Of a stretch of 64,000 bases of DNA, positions 1 to 7,849 are shown piece after piece. Numbering within the stretch: the first letter of the stretch is position 1; the number at the start of each line of letters is the position of its first letter. Source of the stretch: Pseudomonas silesiensis (GTDB lineage Bacteria > Pseudomonadota > Gammaproteobacteria > Pseudomonadales > Pseudomonadaceae). Below the pieces are notes generated by a model. The model had not been told where the DNA came from, ran no database searches, and saw only the letters and a program-made list of their open reading frames with translations. Position numbers and translations under genes: made by a program. The stretch covers positions 1,942,501-2,006,500 of the forward strand of contig NZ_CP014870.1 in assembly GCF_001661075.1 (NCBI RefSeq), in the 5' to 3' direction.

Positions 1-1
1 G

Positions 2-775
2 GCCAAACTGGAGGCGATGATCGGCCGGCAGTTGTTCTTGCGAACGGCGCGGGGCGTGACACTCACACCGGTCGGCGAGCAATACCTCAAGGAAGTGTCT
101 GGCATCCTCCACAGTCTCGCGATAGCGACCGAACGTGCCGCCAGTGATGTCAGCCTGGACTGCCTGCGGTTGCACTCGTCGCCCAGTTTCGGCCTGTTGT
201 GGCTGATGCCGCGCCTGGAGCAGTTCCGGGAAAGTCATCCGGATATCCAGCTCAACCTGTCGTGCTCCTACGAGTCGCTGCACTTCAGTCGGGACAAGAT
301 CGATGTCGATATTCGCCATGGTTTGCCCAACTGGCCAAGCTTCGAAGTGCGGACAGTGAGAGACGAAAAAATTGCGGTGATGGCGTCACCGAAACTGCTG
401 GAAAAGCGCCCTGTGCACAGTGTTGTCGATTTGCTGGACAGCAACCTGATCATGTCGGAGGCGACGCTGATCAAGTGGCCGCAGTTGTTCGCGCAGCATG
501 GCGTCTCACGCCCGGATAAACCCTATACCCTGAGCTTCGACCGTTCGTATATGACACTGGAAGCTGCAAGCCATGGGCTTGGTTTTGCCCTCGAAAGTAC
601 CTTGCTCGCCCAGGACTACCTCGCTCGGGGCGTATTGGTCGAAGTGGCGCCGGAGCTGAGCGCGCCTATTACGGCGCACCATCTGGTATTTCCCCGGGCC
701 CATTCCAATTTTCCAAGGGTGCGGCGGTTCCTGGAATGGATGCAAAAGGAATTGGGACATGATTTTGCGTACTGA
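2..775 (+). CDS. LysR-family transcriptional regulator, 3' part (start lies before the window)
   Basis: The reading frame is already open at base 2 and the protein begins inside the N-terminal winged helix-turn-helix: the segment LFLRTARGVTLTPVGEQYL is the usual end of the LysR DNA-binding domain (wing and start of the linker helix). About 258 codons remain of a family that is normally near 300, so roughly 40 residues are missing upstream. The rest is the two-lobed effector-binding domain, with the phrase PSFGLLWLMPRLEQF typical of the GcvA-like branch. It should be a cytoplasmic activator or repressor; its target is not visible because LysR genes usually act on a divergent neighbour, which here lies outside the window. 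The ATG at 17 is internal, not a start. No effector can be named. Confidence 0.9.
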   Translation, partial: AKLEAMIGRQLFLRTARGVTLTPVGEQYLKEVSGILHSLAIATERAASDVSLDCLRLHSSPSFGLLWLMPRLEQFRESHPDIQLNLSCSYESLHFSRDKIDVDIRHGLPNWPSFEVRTVRDEKIAVMASPKLLEKRPVHSVVDLLDSNLIMSEATLIKWPQLFAQHGVSRPDKPYTLSFDRSYMTLEAASHGLGFALESTLLAQDYLARGVLVEVAPELSAPITAHHLVFPRAHSNFPRVRRFLEWMQKELGHDFAY

Positions 776-878
776 TTGCAACATCAAGTCCGATGTACCG
801 AGGCGCCCGTAGCGCATCACGATGACCAAGGGGTTGGTCGCTGCATGAACAGGGTAAGGCGAGCAGTTGAACTAAAAA

Positions 879-894
879 CTGACCGGTTAGTCAG
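879..894. promoter_or_regulatory. dyad CTGAC-N6-GTCAG before a small gene
   Basis: The stretch CTGACCGGTTAGTCAG has perfect 5-base arms around a six-base centre and lies 40 bases before the start of the 78-residue gene. It could be an operator for a dimeric regulator. There is no second copy in the window to support it. Confidence 0.3.
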
Positions 895-933
895 GATGGT
901 TGGCTGCTCTTCTCCCATTACGAGGATCCCCCC

Positions 934-1170
934 ATGCACAACTACACCGTGAAATACCTGTTCAACGGCGAGCCCCGCACTCACAGTTTCGAACTCAGCC
1001 AGGCTCGGCTACCCGTGCATGAGGCGGCAATGCATCTGCTACAGCTGCATTTGGGGGATGCCGAGAACAGCCTGGTCATGCCCACGGCGGATTCGACGCC
1101 GGAGGAGATTTTAGAGCAGGCGGAGCGGGTAGGGCTGACGCGGATCGAGGTTGTTGGTCTTGCTGGTTGA
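934..1170 (+). CDS. conserved hypothetical protein, 78 residues
   Basis: I do not recognise a named family. The protein is small, soluble and acidic, with no signal peptide or membrane segment. The start ATG follows a GAGGA ribosome site about 9 bases upstream, and codon use looks like that of neighbouring genes, so it is probably real. It stands alone between the LysR gene and a convergent gene, and a hairpin with a T-run follows about 24 bases after its stop, suggesting a single-gene transcript. The C-terminal half (TPEEILEQAERVGLTRIEVV) looks like helix followed by strand, but this gives no function. Confidence 0.7.
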   Translation: MHNYTVKYLFNGEPRTHSFELSQARLPVHEAAMHLLQLHLGDAENSLVMPTADSTPEEILEQAERVGLTRIEVVGLAG

Positions 1171-1193
1171 GGTCAGGCGCAATCACATTAAGG

Positions 1194-1220
1194 GCGCTTC
1201 CTTGGGGAGGCGCACTTTTT
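1194..1220 (+). terminator. rho-independent terminator after the small gene
   Basis: GCGCTTCC and GGAGGCGC form an 8-base stem with one G-T pair, followed by ACTTTTT. It sits 24 bases after the stop at 1170. Confidence 0.75.
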
Positions 1221-1249
1221 GCTGTTCGAACTTATAAAAAATGGATCCG

Positions 1250-2041
1250 CTATTTAGCCACAGGCACCGCCAACCACTGCTCCAAAACCTTCTGATAATT
1301 CCCCGTCACCTTCGCCAGATGCAGCCACTGATCGACATACAACTTCCAGCTGATGTCGTCCCGCGGCAGCAGATAGGCCTTCTCCCCATATTGCATGAAC
1401 CGGGTTGGATTGACCGCGCACAAACCGGGTTTGAGTTTCTGCTGGTACAGCGCTTCCGAAGCATCAGTGATCATCACGTCGGCCTTCTTGTCCAGCAGCT
1501 CCTGGAAGATGGTCACGTTGTCATGCAGGCGCAATTGCGCCTTGGGCAGGAAGGCGTGGACAAAGGCTTCGTTGGTGCCGCCGGCCGGTTCGACCAGGCG
1601 CACCGAAGGCTGGTTGATTTGCTCGATGGTCTGGTACGACGCCTGCTCTTCGCAGCGCACCAGCGGGATCTTGCCGTCGACATCCAGGGTGGTGCTGAAG
1701 AAGGCTTTTTTCTGGCGCTCCAGCGTGACCGAGATGCCGCCGACGCCGATGTCGCATTTGCCTGCCAGCATGTCGGGCATCAGGGTTTTCCAGGTGGTCT
1801 GCACCCATTCGACCTTGACGCCAAGGCTGTCGGCCAGCGAGCGGGCCATGGCGATGTCGATCCCCGAGTATTCGCCGTCATCGGCTTTGGAGGTATAGGG
1901 TTTGTAGTCGCCCGTGGTGCAGACGCGCAGCTGGCCTTGTTGAATGACGGTGTCCAGGTGCGATGGGCTTTGCTGGGCCTGAACGCCGAAGGATAGGACG
2001 AGCAGGCCTCCGAGCGTCATCGCGGTTTTGATTTTTTTCAT
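1250..2041 (-). CDS. pheC: periplasmic cyclohexadienyl/arogenate dehydratase-like protein (PheC family)
   Basis: The 263-residue protein is a type II periplasmic-binding fold with a cleavable signal peptide (residues 1-22, cut near VQA). It matches, from memory, the P. aeruginosa periplasmic cyclohexadienyl dehydratase PheC along its length: TTGDYKP near residue 42, GGTNE at 154-158, NVTIFQ and TDASEA at 192, and KAYLLPRDD near the C-terminus, with similar total length. PheC converts prephenate or arogenate to phenylpyruvate or phenylalanine in the periplasm. I chose the ATG at 2041 because the signal peptide starts there; an upstream in-frame ATG adds 44 residues of unlikely sequence. The alternative is a solute-binding protein of an amino-acid ABC importer, but no permease or ATPase gene is beside it. 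The family is clear, the exact substrate is not. Confidence 0.7.
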   Translation of the reverse strand: MKKIKTAMTLGGLLVLSFGVQAQQSPSHLDTVIQQGQLRVCTTGDYKPYTSKADDGEYSGIDIAMARSLADSLGVKVEWVQTTWKTLMPDMLAGKCDIGVGGISVTLERQKKAFFSTTLDVDGKIPLVRCEEQASYQTIEQINQPSVRLVEPAGGTNEAFVHAFLPKAQLRLHDNVTIFQELLDKKADVMITDASEALYQQKLKPGLCAVNPTRFMQYGEKAYLLPRDDISWKLYVDQWLHLAKVTGNYQKVLEQWLAVPVAK

Positions 2042-2224
2042 TGTTATTGGGCTTTTGAATTGGAATGTCGGCCGAGTGTAGTGAATTGGTTCCTCAACTT
2101 GAAGAACTGGCGACCCAACTCGTAAAGCGCGTACAGCTAACATGAGCGCAGTGAGGCGCATGCAGCTTTCCATTCAGGACAAAAACCGGTCGTGATTACG
2201 GGAGCATTGTCGCTGCCGAAGTTC

Positions 2225-2929
2225 TTATTGGCGGGTCGTGGACTTTGAAGACGACGCAACCGTGGCGCCACCACAATTGATGTACGAAGAAGACTTCAGC
2301 CACCGCTGGTCGGGATAGTAAGAGAACAGCAACTGCCCATCTTTCATCGAGTCGATCAGCTTGTGCGCAATGGCCGGTCGTACTGCCGGGCAACCCAGGC
2401 TTCGACCGATTCGCCCATTCGCCCGTGCAAGTACCGGGCTGACATAAGGTGCGCCGTGGATAACGATCGCCCGGTCAAACGCATTGTCGTTGAAACCCGG
2501 CTCCAGTCCTTCCATGCGAAGCGAGTAACCGTTCTGCCCGACATAACTCGCCTGGGTGCGGTACAGGCCGAGGCTGGTGGCAAAACTTTCGTTCTGATTG
2601 GAGAATTTGACCGCCATGTTCTCGCCGCTGTTGCGACCGTGGGCCACCAGTTCGTGGAACAGCAACTTGCGTTTCTTCAGATCGAAAACCCATAGCCGCT
2701 GTTCGGTGGAGGGCAGTGAGTAATCGATCACTGCTAGCCTTTGCACCGGGGCTTTGCCCTGGGCGATGCTACATTGGGAAGCGCGTACCGCCAGTCCAAT
2801 GACTTTGGCGTTGGCATGGGGAGCCGCTTTGATCAGCGCGGCTTCAAGCGAATCGGCGTACGCTGCCGGTATTGAGAGGGAGGTCAGCAGCAGGGCCGTG
2901 ATTGCCATGCCAATGCGGTCTAGCGCCAT
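2225..2929 (-). CDS. murein L,D-transpeptidase catalytic domain protein (YkuD_2 type), exported
   Basis: The 234-residue protein has a signal peptide (about residues 1-26, ending AAYADS) and then one catalytic domain. The L,D-transpeptidase signature is visible: His158 in VIHGAPYVSP, then RSLGCPAV with the nucleophile Cys180 about 20 residues later. Enzymes of this group act in the periplasm on tetrapeptide stems of peptidoglycan, making 3-3 crosslinks or related exchanges. It is divergent from a second, larger L,D-transpeptidase gene starting at 3010, with only 80 bases between the two starts, so they may share control. The tail after the active site (SSSYINCGGATVASSSKSTTRQ region) is low-complexity and may be disordered. 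Confidence 0.85.
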   Translation of the reverse strand: MALDRIGMAITALLLTSLSIPAAYADSLEAALIKAAPHANAKVIGLAVRASQCSIAQGKAPVQRLAVIDYSLPSTEQRLWVFDLKKRKLLFHELVAHGRNSGENMAVKFSNQNESFATSLGLYRTQASYVGQNGYSLRMEGLEPGFNDNAFDRAIVIHGAPYVSPVLARANGRIGRSLGCPAVRPAIAHKLIDSMKDGQLLFSYYPDQRWLKSSSYINCGGATVASSSKSTTRQ

Positions 2930-2957
2930 AGTCGTGTCTCATTAGATGGTGTCAAGT

Positions 2958-2979
2958 CTAGCAGTCTGTAGGATGCTAG
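2958..2979. promoter_or_regulatory. inverted repeat between divergent L,D-transpeptidase genes
   Basis: CTAGCA and TGCTAG form a perfect 6-base inverted repeat with a 10-base spacer, in the middle of the 80-base gap between two divergent genes. It could be a shared operator; I cannot assign a regulator. Confidence 0.35.
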
Positions 2980-3009
2980 TTGTTGAATGCAGGAGATTAA
3001 GGATTATCC

Positions 3010-4761
3010 ATGGTGCAGTTAACAAGGTTATTCGTCATAAGCCGCGTCTTTTTTATGGTCTTTCTGATCAGCGGTGCAGCGCAGGGGCAAACGTCGCCGA
3101 TCATGCTGTCATCTCCAGCGGATGCGATGAACGAGACGGCACCTGATGACATCGTCGCTCAGGCGATTCAGGCCGAACTGGCGCCACTGGCAACTGCGTT
3201 CCCGCCGTTGCTCACCTCGCCGCGTCATCAGCGGGTGGATGTGAACCGGGTGGTGATGGATTTTTACAGCCATCGCGGTTATCGCGCCGCCTGGTCCCAT
3301 GACAGCGACGTTGCACAGTTGCTGAAAAGCCTGGGCGAAACCCAGGTCGACGGGCTCGACCCCGCGGATTTTCGCATTGCCGAGCTGGCCGGGGCGCAAA
3401 CATTGATGCAGTCCATGGTGCCCACCCCGGCGCAACGCGCTGCGTTCGATATGGCGGCCACCCATACCTTCATCACGGCATTGCTGCAGCTACGACGCGG
3501 CAAGGTCGACCCATCGCGACTGGACATGCATTGGAACTTCGACCCTGTCGGCGTCGATCCTCGTGCAGACGTAAACAATTTCTTCGCCGCGCTCGACAAC
3601 CACGATGTGGCGCGGGCGTTCGCCCAAGCGCCACCACAAGAAGCGATTTATGGCAGCTTGCGGATGGGCCTGGCGCAATTGCGCACGGTGCGGGACAGGG
3701 GGGGCTGGCCGAAGGTTGCCGAAGGTGAGTCGCTCAAGCCCGGCATGGATAACGCTGCGGTCGGGCAGTTGCGGACCCGTTTGGTGGCGGGGGGCTATCT
3801 GGCTCCACAACGAACGCCGCGCACGATTTACGACGACGCCGTCATCGCTGCGGTGAAGAAGTATCAATCCGAGCAATACCTGGGCGCGGACGGTGTGGCG
3901 GGGGCGGCGACGCTGGCGGCCCTGAACGTACCCGTCGAGGCGCGGATCGACCAGGTCCGGGTGAACATGGAGCGCGCGCGCTGGTTGCTGTACAAGCTGC
4001 AGGGCACGTTCGTCATCGTCGATATCGCCGGCTACAAGGTGGCGCTCTACCGCGACGGCAAGGCGATATGGCGTTCACGGGTACAGGTCGGCAAGCCGTA
4101 CCGCAGTACGCCGGTGTTCCAGTCCGAGATCACCTACGTCACGTTCAACCCGACCTGGACCGTGCCGCCGACGATCCTGGTCCAGGATATGCTGCCCAAG
4201 ATCCGCAGTAATCCAGGCTACCTGGCCGCGAACCGCATCAGGGTCCTGGATCGCGAAGGCAATGTGCTCGATCCGGCGGGCGTTGATTGGGATCACCCGC
4301 GCGGCCTGACCTTGCGTCAGGATGCCGGTGCGGAGAACTCGCTGGGTCAGGTGGTGATCCGGTTTCCTAACGACTATGCGATCTATCTTCACGACACCCC
4401 CCACCGCGAGTTGTTTGCCAAACCCTTCCGTGCCACCAGTTCCGGTTGCATACGGGTGGAAAACCCGTTGCAATTGGTGGAGCTTTTGTTTAACGATCCG
4501 GTTCGGTGGAATGCCGCCGGGATCCAGGCCCAATTGGCAAACGGCAAAACTGAAAACATCAAGCTTCCCGTGAAAGTGCCGGTGTTGCTGGCGTATTGGA
4601 CGGTAGACTTGAGCAACGATGGCCGGGTGATTTTCAAACCCGACATTTACGGGTATGACACGGCTGTGCTTCGAGGGTTGAACAAGCCGTTGAAACTACC
4701 CATCCTGGATTGGCAGCGCGCAGGTAGTCCCGCGGTCGTGGCGGGGCAGAACCAACAGTAG
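3010..4761 (+). CDS. L,D-transpeptidase with peptidoglycan-binding domain (YcbB/LdtD-like), exported
   Basis: The 583-residue protein begins with a signal peptide (VFFMVFLISGAAQGQ). It carries the layout of the E. coli YcbB (LdtD) group: an N-terminal scaffold region, a peptidoglycan-binding module around residues 245-300 (GMDNAAVGQLRTRLVAGGYL), and a C-terminal YkuD catalytic domain. His461 in the HDTPHRELF stretch and Cys480 in SGCIRVE are the catalytic pair. Such enzymes make 3-3 (DAP-DAP) crosslinks in the periplasm and, in E. coli, are the ones linked with beta-lactam bypass and envelope repair. The start has an AAGGA ribosome site 6 bases upstream. It diverges from the smaller transpeptidase at 2929, and the next gene starts 47 bases downstream, perhaps in the same transcript. 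Confidence 0.88.
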   Translation: MVQLTRLFVISRVFFMVFLISGAAQGQTSPIMLSSPADAMNETAPDDIVAQAIQAELAPLATAFPPLLTSPRHQRVDVNRVVMDFYSHRGYRAAWSHDSDVAQLLKSLGETQVDGLDPADFRIAELAGAQTLMQSMVPTPAQRAAFDMAATHTFITALLQLRRGKVDPSRLDMHWNFDPVGVDPRADVNNFFAALDNHDVARAFAQAPPQEAIYGSLRMGLAQLRTVRDRGGWPKVAEGESLKPGMDNAAVGQLRTRLVAGGYLAPQRTPRTIYDDAVIAAVKKYQSEQYLGADGVAGAATLAALNVPVEARIDQVRVNMERARWLLYKLQGTFVIVDIAGYKVALYRDGKAIWRSRVQVGKPYRSTPVFQSEITYVTFNPTWTVPPTILVQDMLPKIRSNPGYLAANRIRVLDREGNVLDPAGVDWDHPRGLTLRQDAGAENSLGQVVIRFPNDYAIYLHDTPHRELFAKPFRATSSGCIRVENPLQLVELLFNDPVRWNAAGIQAQLANGKTENIKLPVKVPVLLAYWTVDLSNDGRVIFKPDIYGYDTAVLRGLNKPLKLPILDWQRAGSPAVVAGQNQQ

Positions 4762-4808
4762 CCAGGACGGGCGCTGGATCTAATATCGTTAAAGGAGGGA
4801 ATCTGAAG

Positions 4809-5600
4809 ATGGATGTTGCGCAAAAAAAACCGTCATTGACTACGCGTCAGCTTGCGGTGCATGACTTCGATGAGTGTCGCAACATTCAAAAGGGTCCGGT
4901 GTTTATCATTGCCTCGGGCGCGTCCGCGAAAGATTTTCCGCTGGAGAAGTATGCCGACGTTCCGATGATTACCATGAACGGGGCTATTTCGATGTTCGTC
5001 GAGCCTGATATCAAACCGTTCTTTTACGCCTGTACGGACGACGATTTTTGCCGACAACAGCCTTATCTTTTTGCTGAAGCCATGCGCCGCAGTCAGCGGA
5101 TAGCCTTGTGGAAAGACCTCGTCAGGTATGAAGCGCTGGCGCCCGAGGGCGAACTTTATTTGCTGACGCAGGCGCCCAAACTCTCCTGGGGCGAGTTGCT
5201 GTTCCGGCGGGATAAAGAGCTTGTCCGAAGACGAAAGTTAGGGACTGGCCGCAATCGAAGCCTGGGTTTCAGCAAGAACCTCAAACGAGGCTTTTTCGAT
5301 GCCCGCACAGTGGCCTACCTGGCGTTGCAAATCGCCTATCACGCGGGGTTCACCAAGGTGTTTCTGGTGGGCGTCGACCTGGATCAGTCGGCAGGTCGCT
5401 TTTATGAAAAGGCCGGCGCCGTTGTTTCGCCGTGCAACCTCGACGATCACTTTCATACGAGAATCCTGCCGTCGTTCGAGATCATGGCGAAGTACGTCAT
5501 GGATGATGATTTTCAGGTCTACAACCTCTCCGGTTCATCGCGGATTCCCGGTGAACTCGTGCCCCAGGTGACGCTGGATCAAATCGACAGGATGATTTGA
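4809..5600 (+). CDS. putative lipopolysaccharide-core / DUF115-like protein
   Basis: The 263-residue protein is cytoplasmic by sequence, with no signal or membrane segment. Its opening GPVFIIASGASAKDFPLEKY resembles the nucleotide-sugar-binding start of DUF115 and CstI-type sialyltransferase proteins, which read roughly I-x-G-x-G-x-S with an acidic residue soon after. Later parts (VFLVGVDLDQSAGRFYEKAG; NLDDHFHTRILPSFE) resemble proteins annotated in pseudomonads as LPS core biosynthesis. That points to sugar transfer or sugar-phosphate handling in surface-glycan assembly, but this is inference from fold-like motifs. The ribosome site AAAGGAGGGA is unusually strong, 8 bases before ATG. It follows the large L,D-transpeptidase by 47 bases with no terminator between, so both may serve the envelope. 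Confidence 0.6.
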   Translation: MDVAQKKPSLTTRQLAVHDFDECRNIQKGPVFIIASGASAKDFPLEKYADVPMITMNGAISMFVEPDIKPFFYACTDDDFCRQQPYLFAEAMRRSQRIALWKDLVRYEALAPEGELYLLTQAPKLSWGELLFRRDKELVRRRKLGTGRNRSLGFSKNLKRGFFDARTVAYLALQIAYHAGFTKVFLVGVDLDQSAGRFYEKAGAVVSPCNLDDHFHTRILPSFEIMAKYVMDDDFQVYNLSGSSRIPGELVPQVTLDQIDRMI

Positions 5601-5638
5601 AGAGATGAGCGTCATCAGGACATCGGTCAAAGGAACCG

Positions 5639-5950
5639 TCAACATGCCTTGCCAACTTCTTCGCGCAAAAAATCCACCAGCGCCCGCTGCAACCCGGTCA
5701 GCGCGCCATCCCGGCTGATCAGTGCCAGCTCCGTCGGCGACAGTTCGGGCAGGTCATTGCACACGCTGTGCTCAGGCAATACCGCCGAAACCGGCAGTAT
5801 TGACACGCCCAGGCCGCAAGCGACCGCAGCCTGAATGCCTGTCAGGCTATGACTGCCAAAGGCAACCCGCCATGGCCGCTGTGCCACGTCCAGCAGACGG
5901 ATGGCCCGCTGCCGATAAATGCAGCCTTGGGGAAACAGCGCCAACGGGAC
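5639..5950 (-). pseudogene. LysR-family regulator remnant, C-terminal ~105 codons only
   Basis: Read on the minus strand, about 103 codons match the end of a LysR effector domain: the run LALFPQGCIYRQRA and GIQAAVACGLGVSILP is typical of the second lobe. No helix-turn-helix and no first lobe exist upstream. The homology breaks off near 5950 and, within about 45 bases, a different broken gene begins on the other strand. The nearest in-frame ATG (5977) is in unrelated sequence, and the product would have no DNA-binding domain. I read it as the tail of a gene whose 5' half was deleted. Confidence 0.75.
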
Positions 5951-5984
5951 CACTGCGTTGGCTGTATCCACATCCACATCGCCT

Positions 5985-6513
5985 GGAGCAGATCCCGCCC
6001 CATCGTTCGTTTCGTCAGTTGGGCACCCTCGGCCTGCACCTCGCCCTGGAAGACTTGGGGCTGTCCAGCGCTCCCGAAGACAGTCAGCGCCTGGCCGCCG
6101 AGATCCCGCGCATGCCGCCGTTTCCCGAAGTGATCGAGACCCTGGCGCAACTCAAGGCAATGGGGTTCAAGTTGTGCATCGTGTCCAATACGGATGACGA
6201 CATCATCGCCGGCAATGTCGCGCAGCTCGGCGGGTCTATCGATCGTGTCATCACCGCCCAGCAGGCTGGCGCCTACAAGCCGACCCCGCGATTGTTTGAC
6301 TACGCTCATGAACAGCTCGGCGTCAGTCGCGAGCAGGTGGTGCACATTTGCGCCAGCCCGATGCTGGATCACGCCGCTGCCCGGGACATGCATTTTCGGT
6401 GCGTGTGGATCGATCGCGGCACCGGTCGGCAATTGCTGCCGGATTATCGACCTGATGCCATATTGAGCACGCTGGATCAGGTCGTCCCCTTATTTAAATC
6501 TCTTGGCTGGTAG
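5985..6513 (+). pseudogene. haloacid dehalogenase-like (HAD) hydrolase remnant, 5' end missing
   Basis: The frame ending at 6513 carries the C-terminal ~175 residues of a type II haloacid dehalogenase-like enzyme: PPFPEVIETLAQLKAMGF, then motif II at IVSNTDDD, the motif III lysine in AGAYKPTPRLF, and a motif IV-like region around CASPMLDHAAARDM. Motif I with the nucleophile aspartate (DxYGT near the N-terminus) is absent, so the product cannot be an active phosphatase or dehalogenase. The frame is open further upstream to 5722, but that part reads antisense through the LysR remnant and resembles no protein. The remnant lies only 17 bases before the class II aldolase gene, with which the intact gene probably formed an operon. 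Confidence 0.75.
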
Positions 6514-6530
6514 CACACGGAGTCGTCGTC

Positions 6531-7322
6531 ATGGCACATACGCTTGCAGGCAGTTCCCGTCCTTCGCGTTACGCTGATCTGCAGCTCGACTCGCCAGCCG
6601 CCATCACCGCGCGCACGGAGTTGGCGGCATGCTTTCAATTGGCGGCGCTGCACGGATTGGAAGAGGGCATCTGTAACCATTTTTCCGCCATGGTCCCAGG
6701 CCGCGATGACCTGTTTTTCGTCAATCCCTACGGCTATGCGTTCGCTGAAGTGACCGCTGAAAACCTGTTGGTCTGCGATTTTCACGGCCATGTCGTGGAC
6801 GGCGAAGGCCTGCCGGAAGCAACGGCGTTTTACATCCATGCTCGCCTGCACAAACAGTTACCGCGGGTGAAAGTGGCGTTTCACACGCATATGCCGCACG
6901 CCACGGCGTTGTGTCTGCTGCAAGGCCCGCCGCTGTTGTGGCTGGGTCAGACGGCGCTGAAGTTTTACGGCCGTACCGCGGTGGATGAGCACTACAACGG
7001 CCTGGCCCTCGATGAATCCGAAGGCGACCGGATCGCCAGCGTCATGGGCAATGCCGACATTGTTTTTTTGAAGAACCACGGGGTGATCATCGCTGCGCCG
7101 ACCATCGCCGAGGCCTGGGACGATCTGTATTACCTGGAGCGCGCCGCCCAGGTGCAGCTGATGGCGATGGCGACCCAGCGCGAACTCAAACCGGTGCCTC
7201 ACGAGATCGCCCAGCGAGCTTACGAACAAATGCGCCTGGGCGATGCCGAGAGTGCCCGGGCGCATTTGCACAGTGCGATGCGACGGCTGGCCAAAGGTGA
7301 TCTCCGTCCCACCACGGCGTAG
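6531..7322 (+). CDS. class II aldolase/adducin domain protein
   Basis: The 263-residue protein is a complete class II aldolase/adducin fold, a zinc-dependent cytoplasmic family that cleaves or epimerises sugar phosphates and related hydroxy-acids (fuculose-phosphate aldolase, ribulose-phosphate epimerase). Visible landmarks are NHFSAMVPG near residue 45, the zinc ligands His118 and His120 in HTHMPHA, and FLKNHGVI in the second half where a further histidine ligand usually lies. It sits 17 bases after a broken HAD gene. In other bacteria such neighbours handle two steps of one small-molecule pathway, so the substrate of this enzyme may have been linked to the lost HAD activity. No substrate can be read from the sequence. 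Confidence 0.85.
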   Translation: MAHTLAGSSRPSRYADLQLDSPAAITARTELAACFQLAALHGLEEGICNHFSAMVPGRDDLFFVNPYGYAFAEVTAENLLVCDFHGHVVDGEGLPEATAFYIHARLHKQLPRVKVAFHTHMPHATALCLLQGPPLLWLGQTALKFYGRTAVDEHYNGLALDESEGDRIASVMGNADIVFLKNHGVIIAAPTIAEAWDDLYYLERAAQVQLMAMATQRELKPVPHEIAQRAYEQMRLGDAESARAHLHSAMRRLAKGDLRPTTA

Positions 7323-7366
7323 CCCGGATGAAAAGCAGCCGACGTTCATCGGCTGCGTTTATTCGT

Positions 7367-7669
7367 TCAACTGCCCGTGCCGCCGCCCGCACCACCCGTT
7401 CCGCCCCCTGCGGCCCCCGTGCCGCCGCCCGCACCGGAGCCAGAACCGCTGGCCCCGCCGGTGGTGCCGGTGTCCGAGCCGCCCGAGTCGGTCTGATTGC
7501 CGCTCGAGGGCTCGCCGGGGGTGTTATCCGGTGGCGTGGTCGGACCGCTGGTGGCGCCGGATTGGGTCCCGGTCGCATCGGCACCATCGCTCGACCCTGC
7601 GAATGTGGCCGCTGACGCCACCGATAACAATCCGGCCAACAACAACGAAGTGATTTTGCTGTTCATCAT
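7367..7669 (-). CDS. small secreted Gly/Ser/Thr-rich protein
   Basis: This 100-residue product starts with a clear signal peptide (ITSLLLAGLLSVASAATFA) and continues as a low-complexity tail of Gly, Ser and Thr that ends in GGG-TG units. There is no folded domain to recognise. A GGAGA ribosome site lies 6 bases before the ATG at 7669 (the ATG at 7666 is almost equally good). It is convergent with the aldolase gene and is alone on its strand. Similar short exported Gly/Ser-rich proteins are common in pseudomonads as unnamed proteins; no role is known to me. The strong signal peptide and ribosome site are what make it credible despite the low complexity. Confidence 0.65.
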   Translation of the reverse strand: MMNSKITSLLLAGLLSVASAATFAGSSDGADATGTQSGATSGPTTPPDNTPGEPSSGNQTDSGGSDTGTTGGASGSGSGAGGGTGAAGGGTGGAGGGTGS

Positions 7670-7849
7670 GGTGGGTCTCCAAAAGAAGAATCGTTACCTG
7701 AAGTTGGTGTGAGAGGGCGGGGAGTTGGTGCCGGTTGGATGACGAGTGGTGGGGGGCGCCATTCATCATCAACGCGGGGCTGGCGACGCAACCACCAAAA
7801 CCTGCAGATGTCACACGCTAGGCACCCCGCCATCAGGAGCGTTGGCCTC

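Noticed and set aside
1250-2041. PheC-like protein considered as the binding protein of an amino-acid ABC importer
   Set aside because: No permease or ATPase gene is adjacent, and the sequence follows the PheC pattern closely; the binding-protein role cannot be fully excluded.
5722-5984. N-terminal extension of the HAD frame considered as a real protein start
   Set aside because: It reads antisense through the LysR remnant and lacks any HAD motif I.
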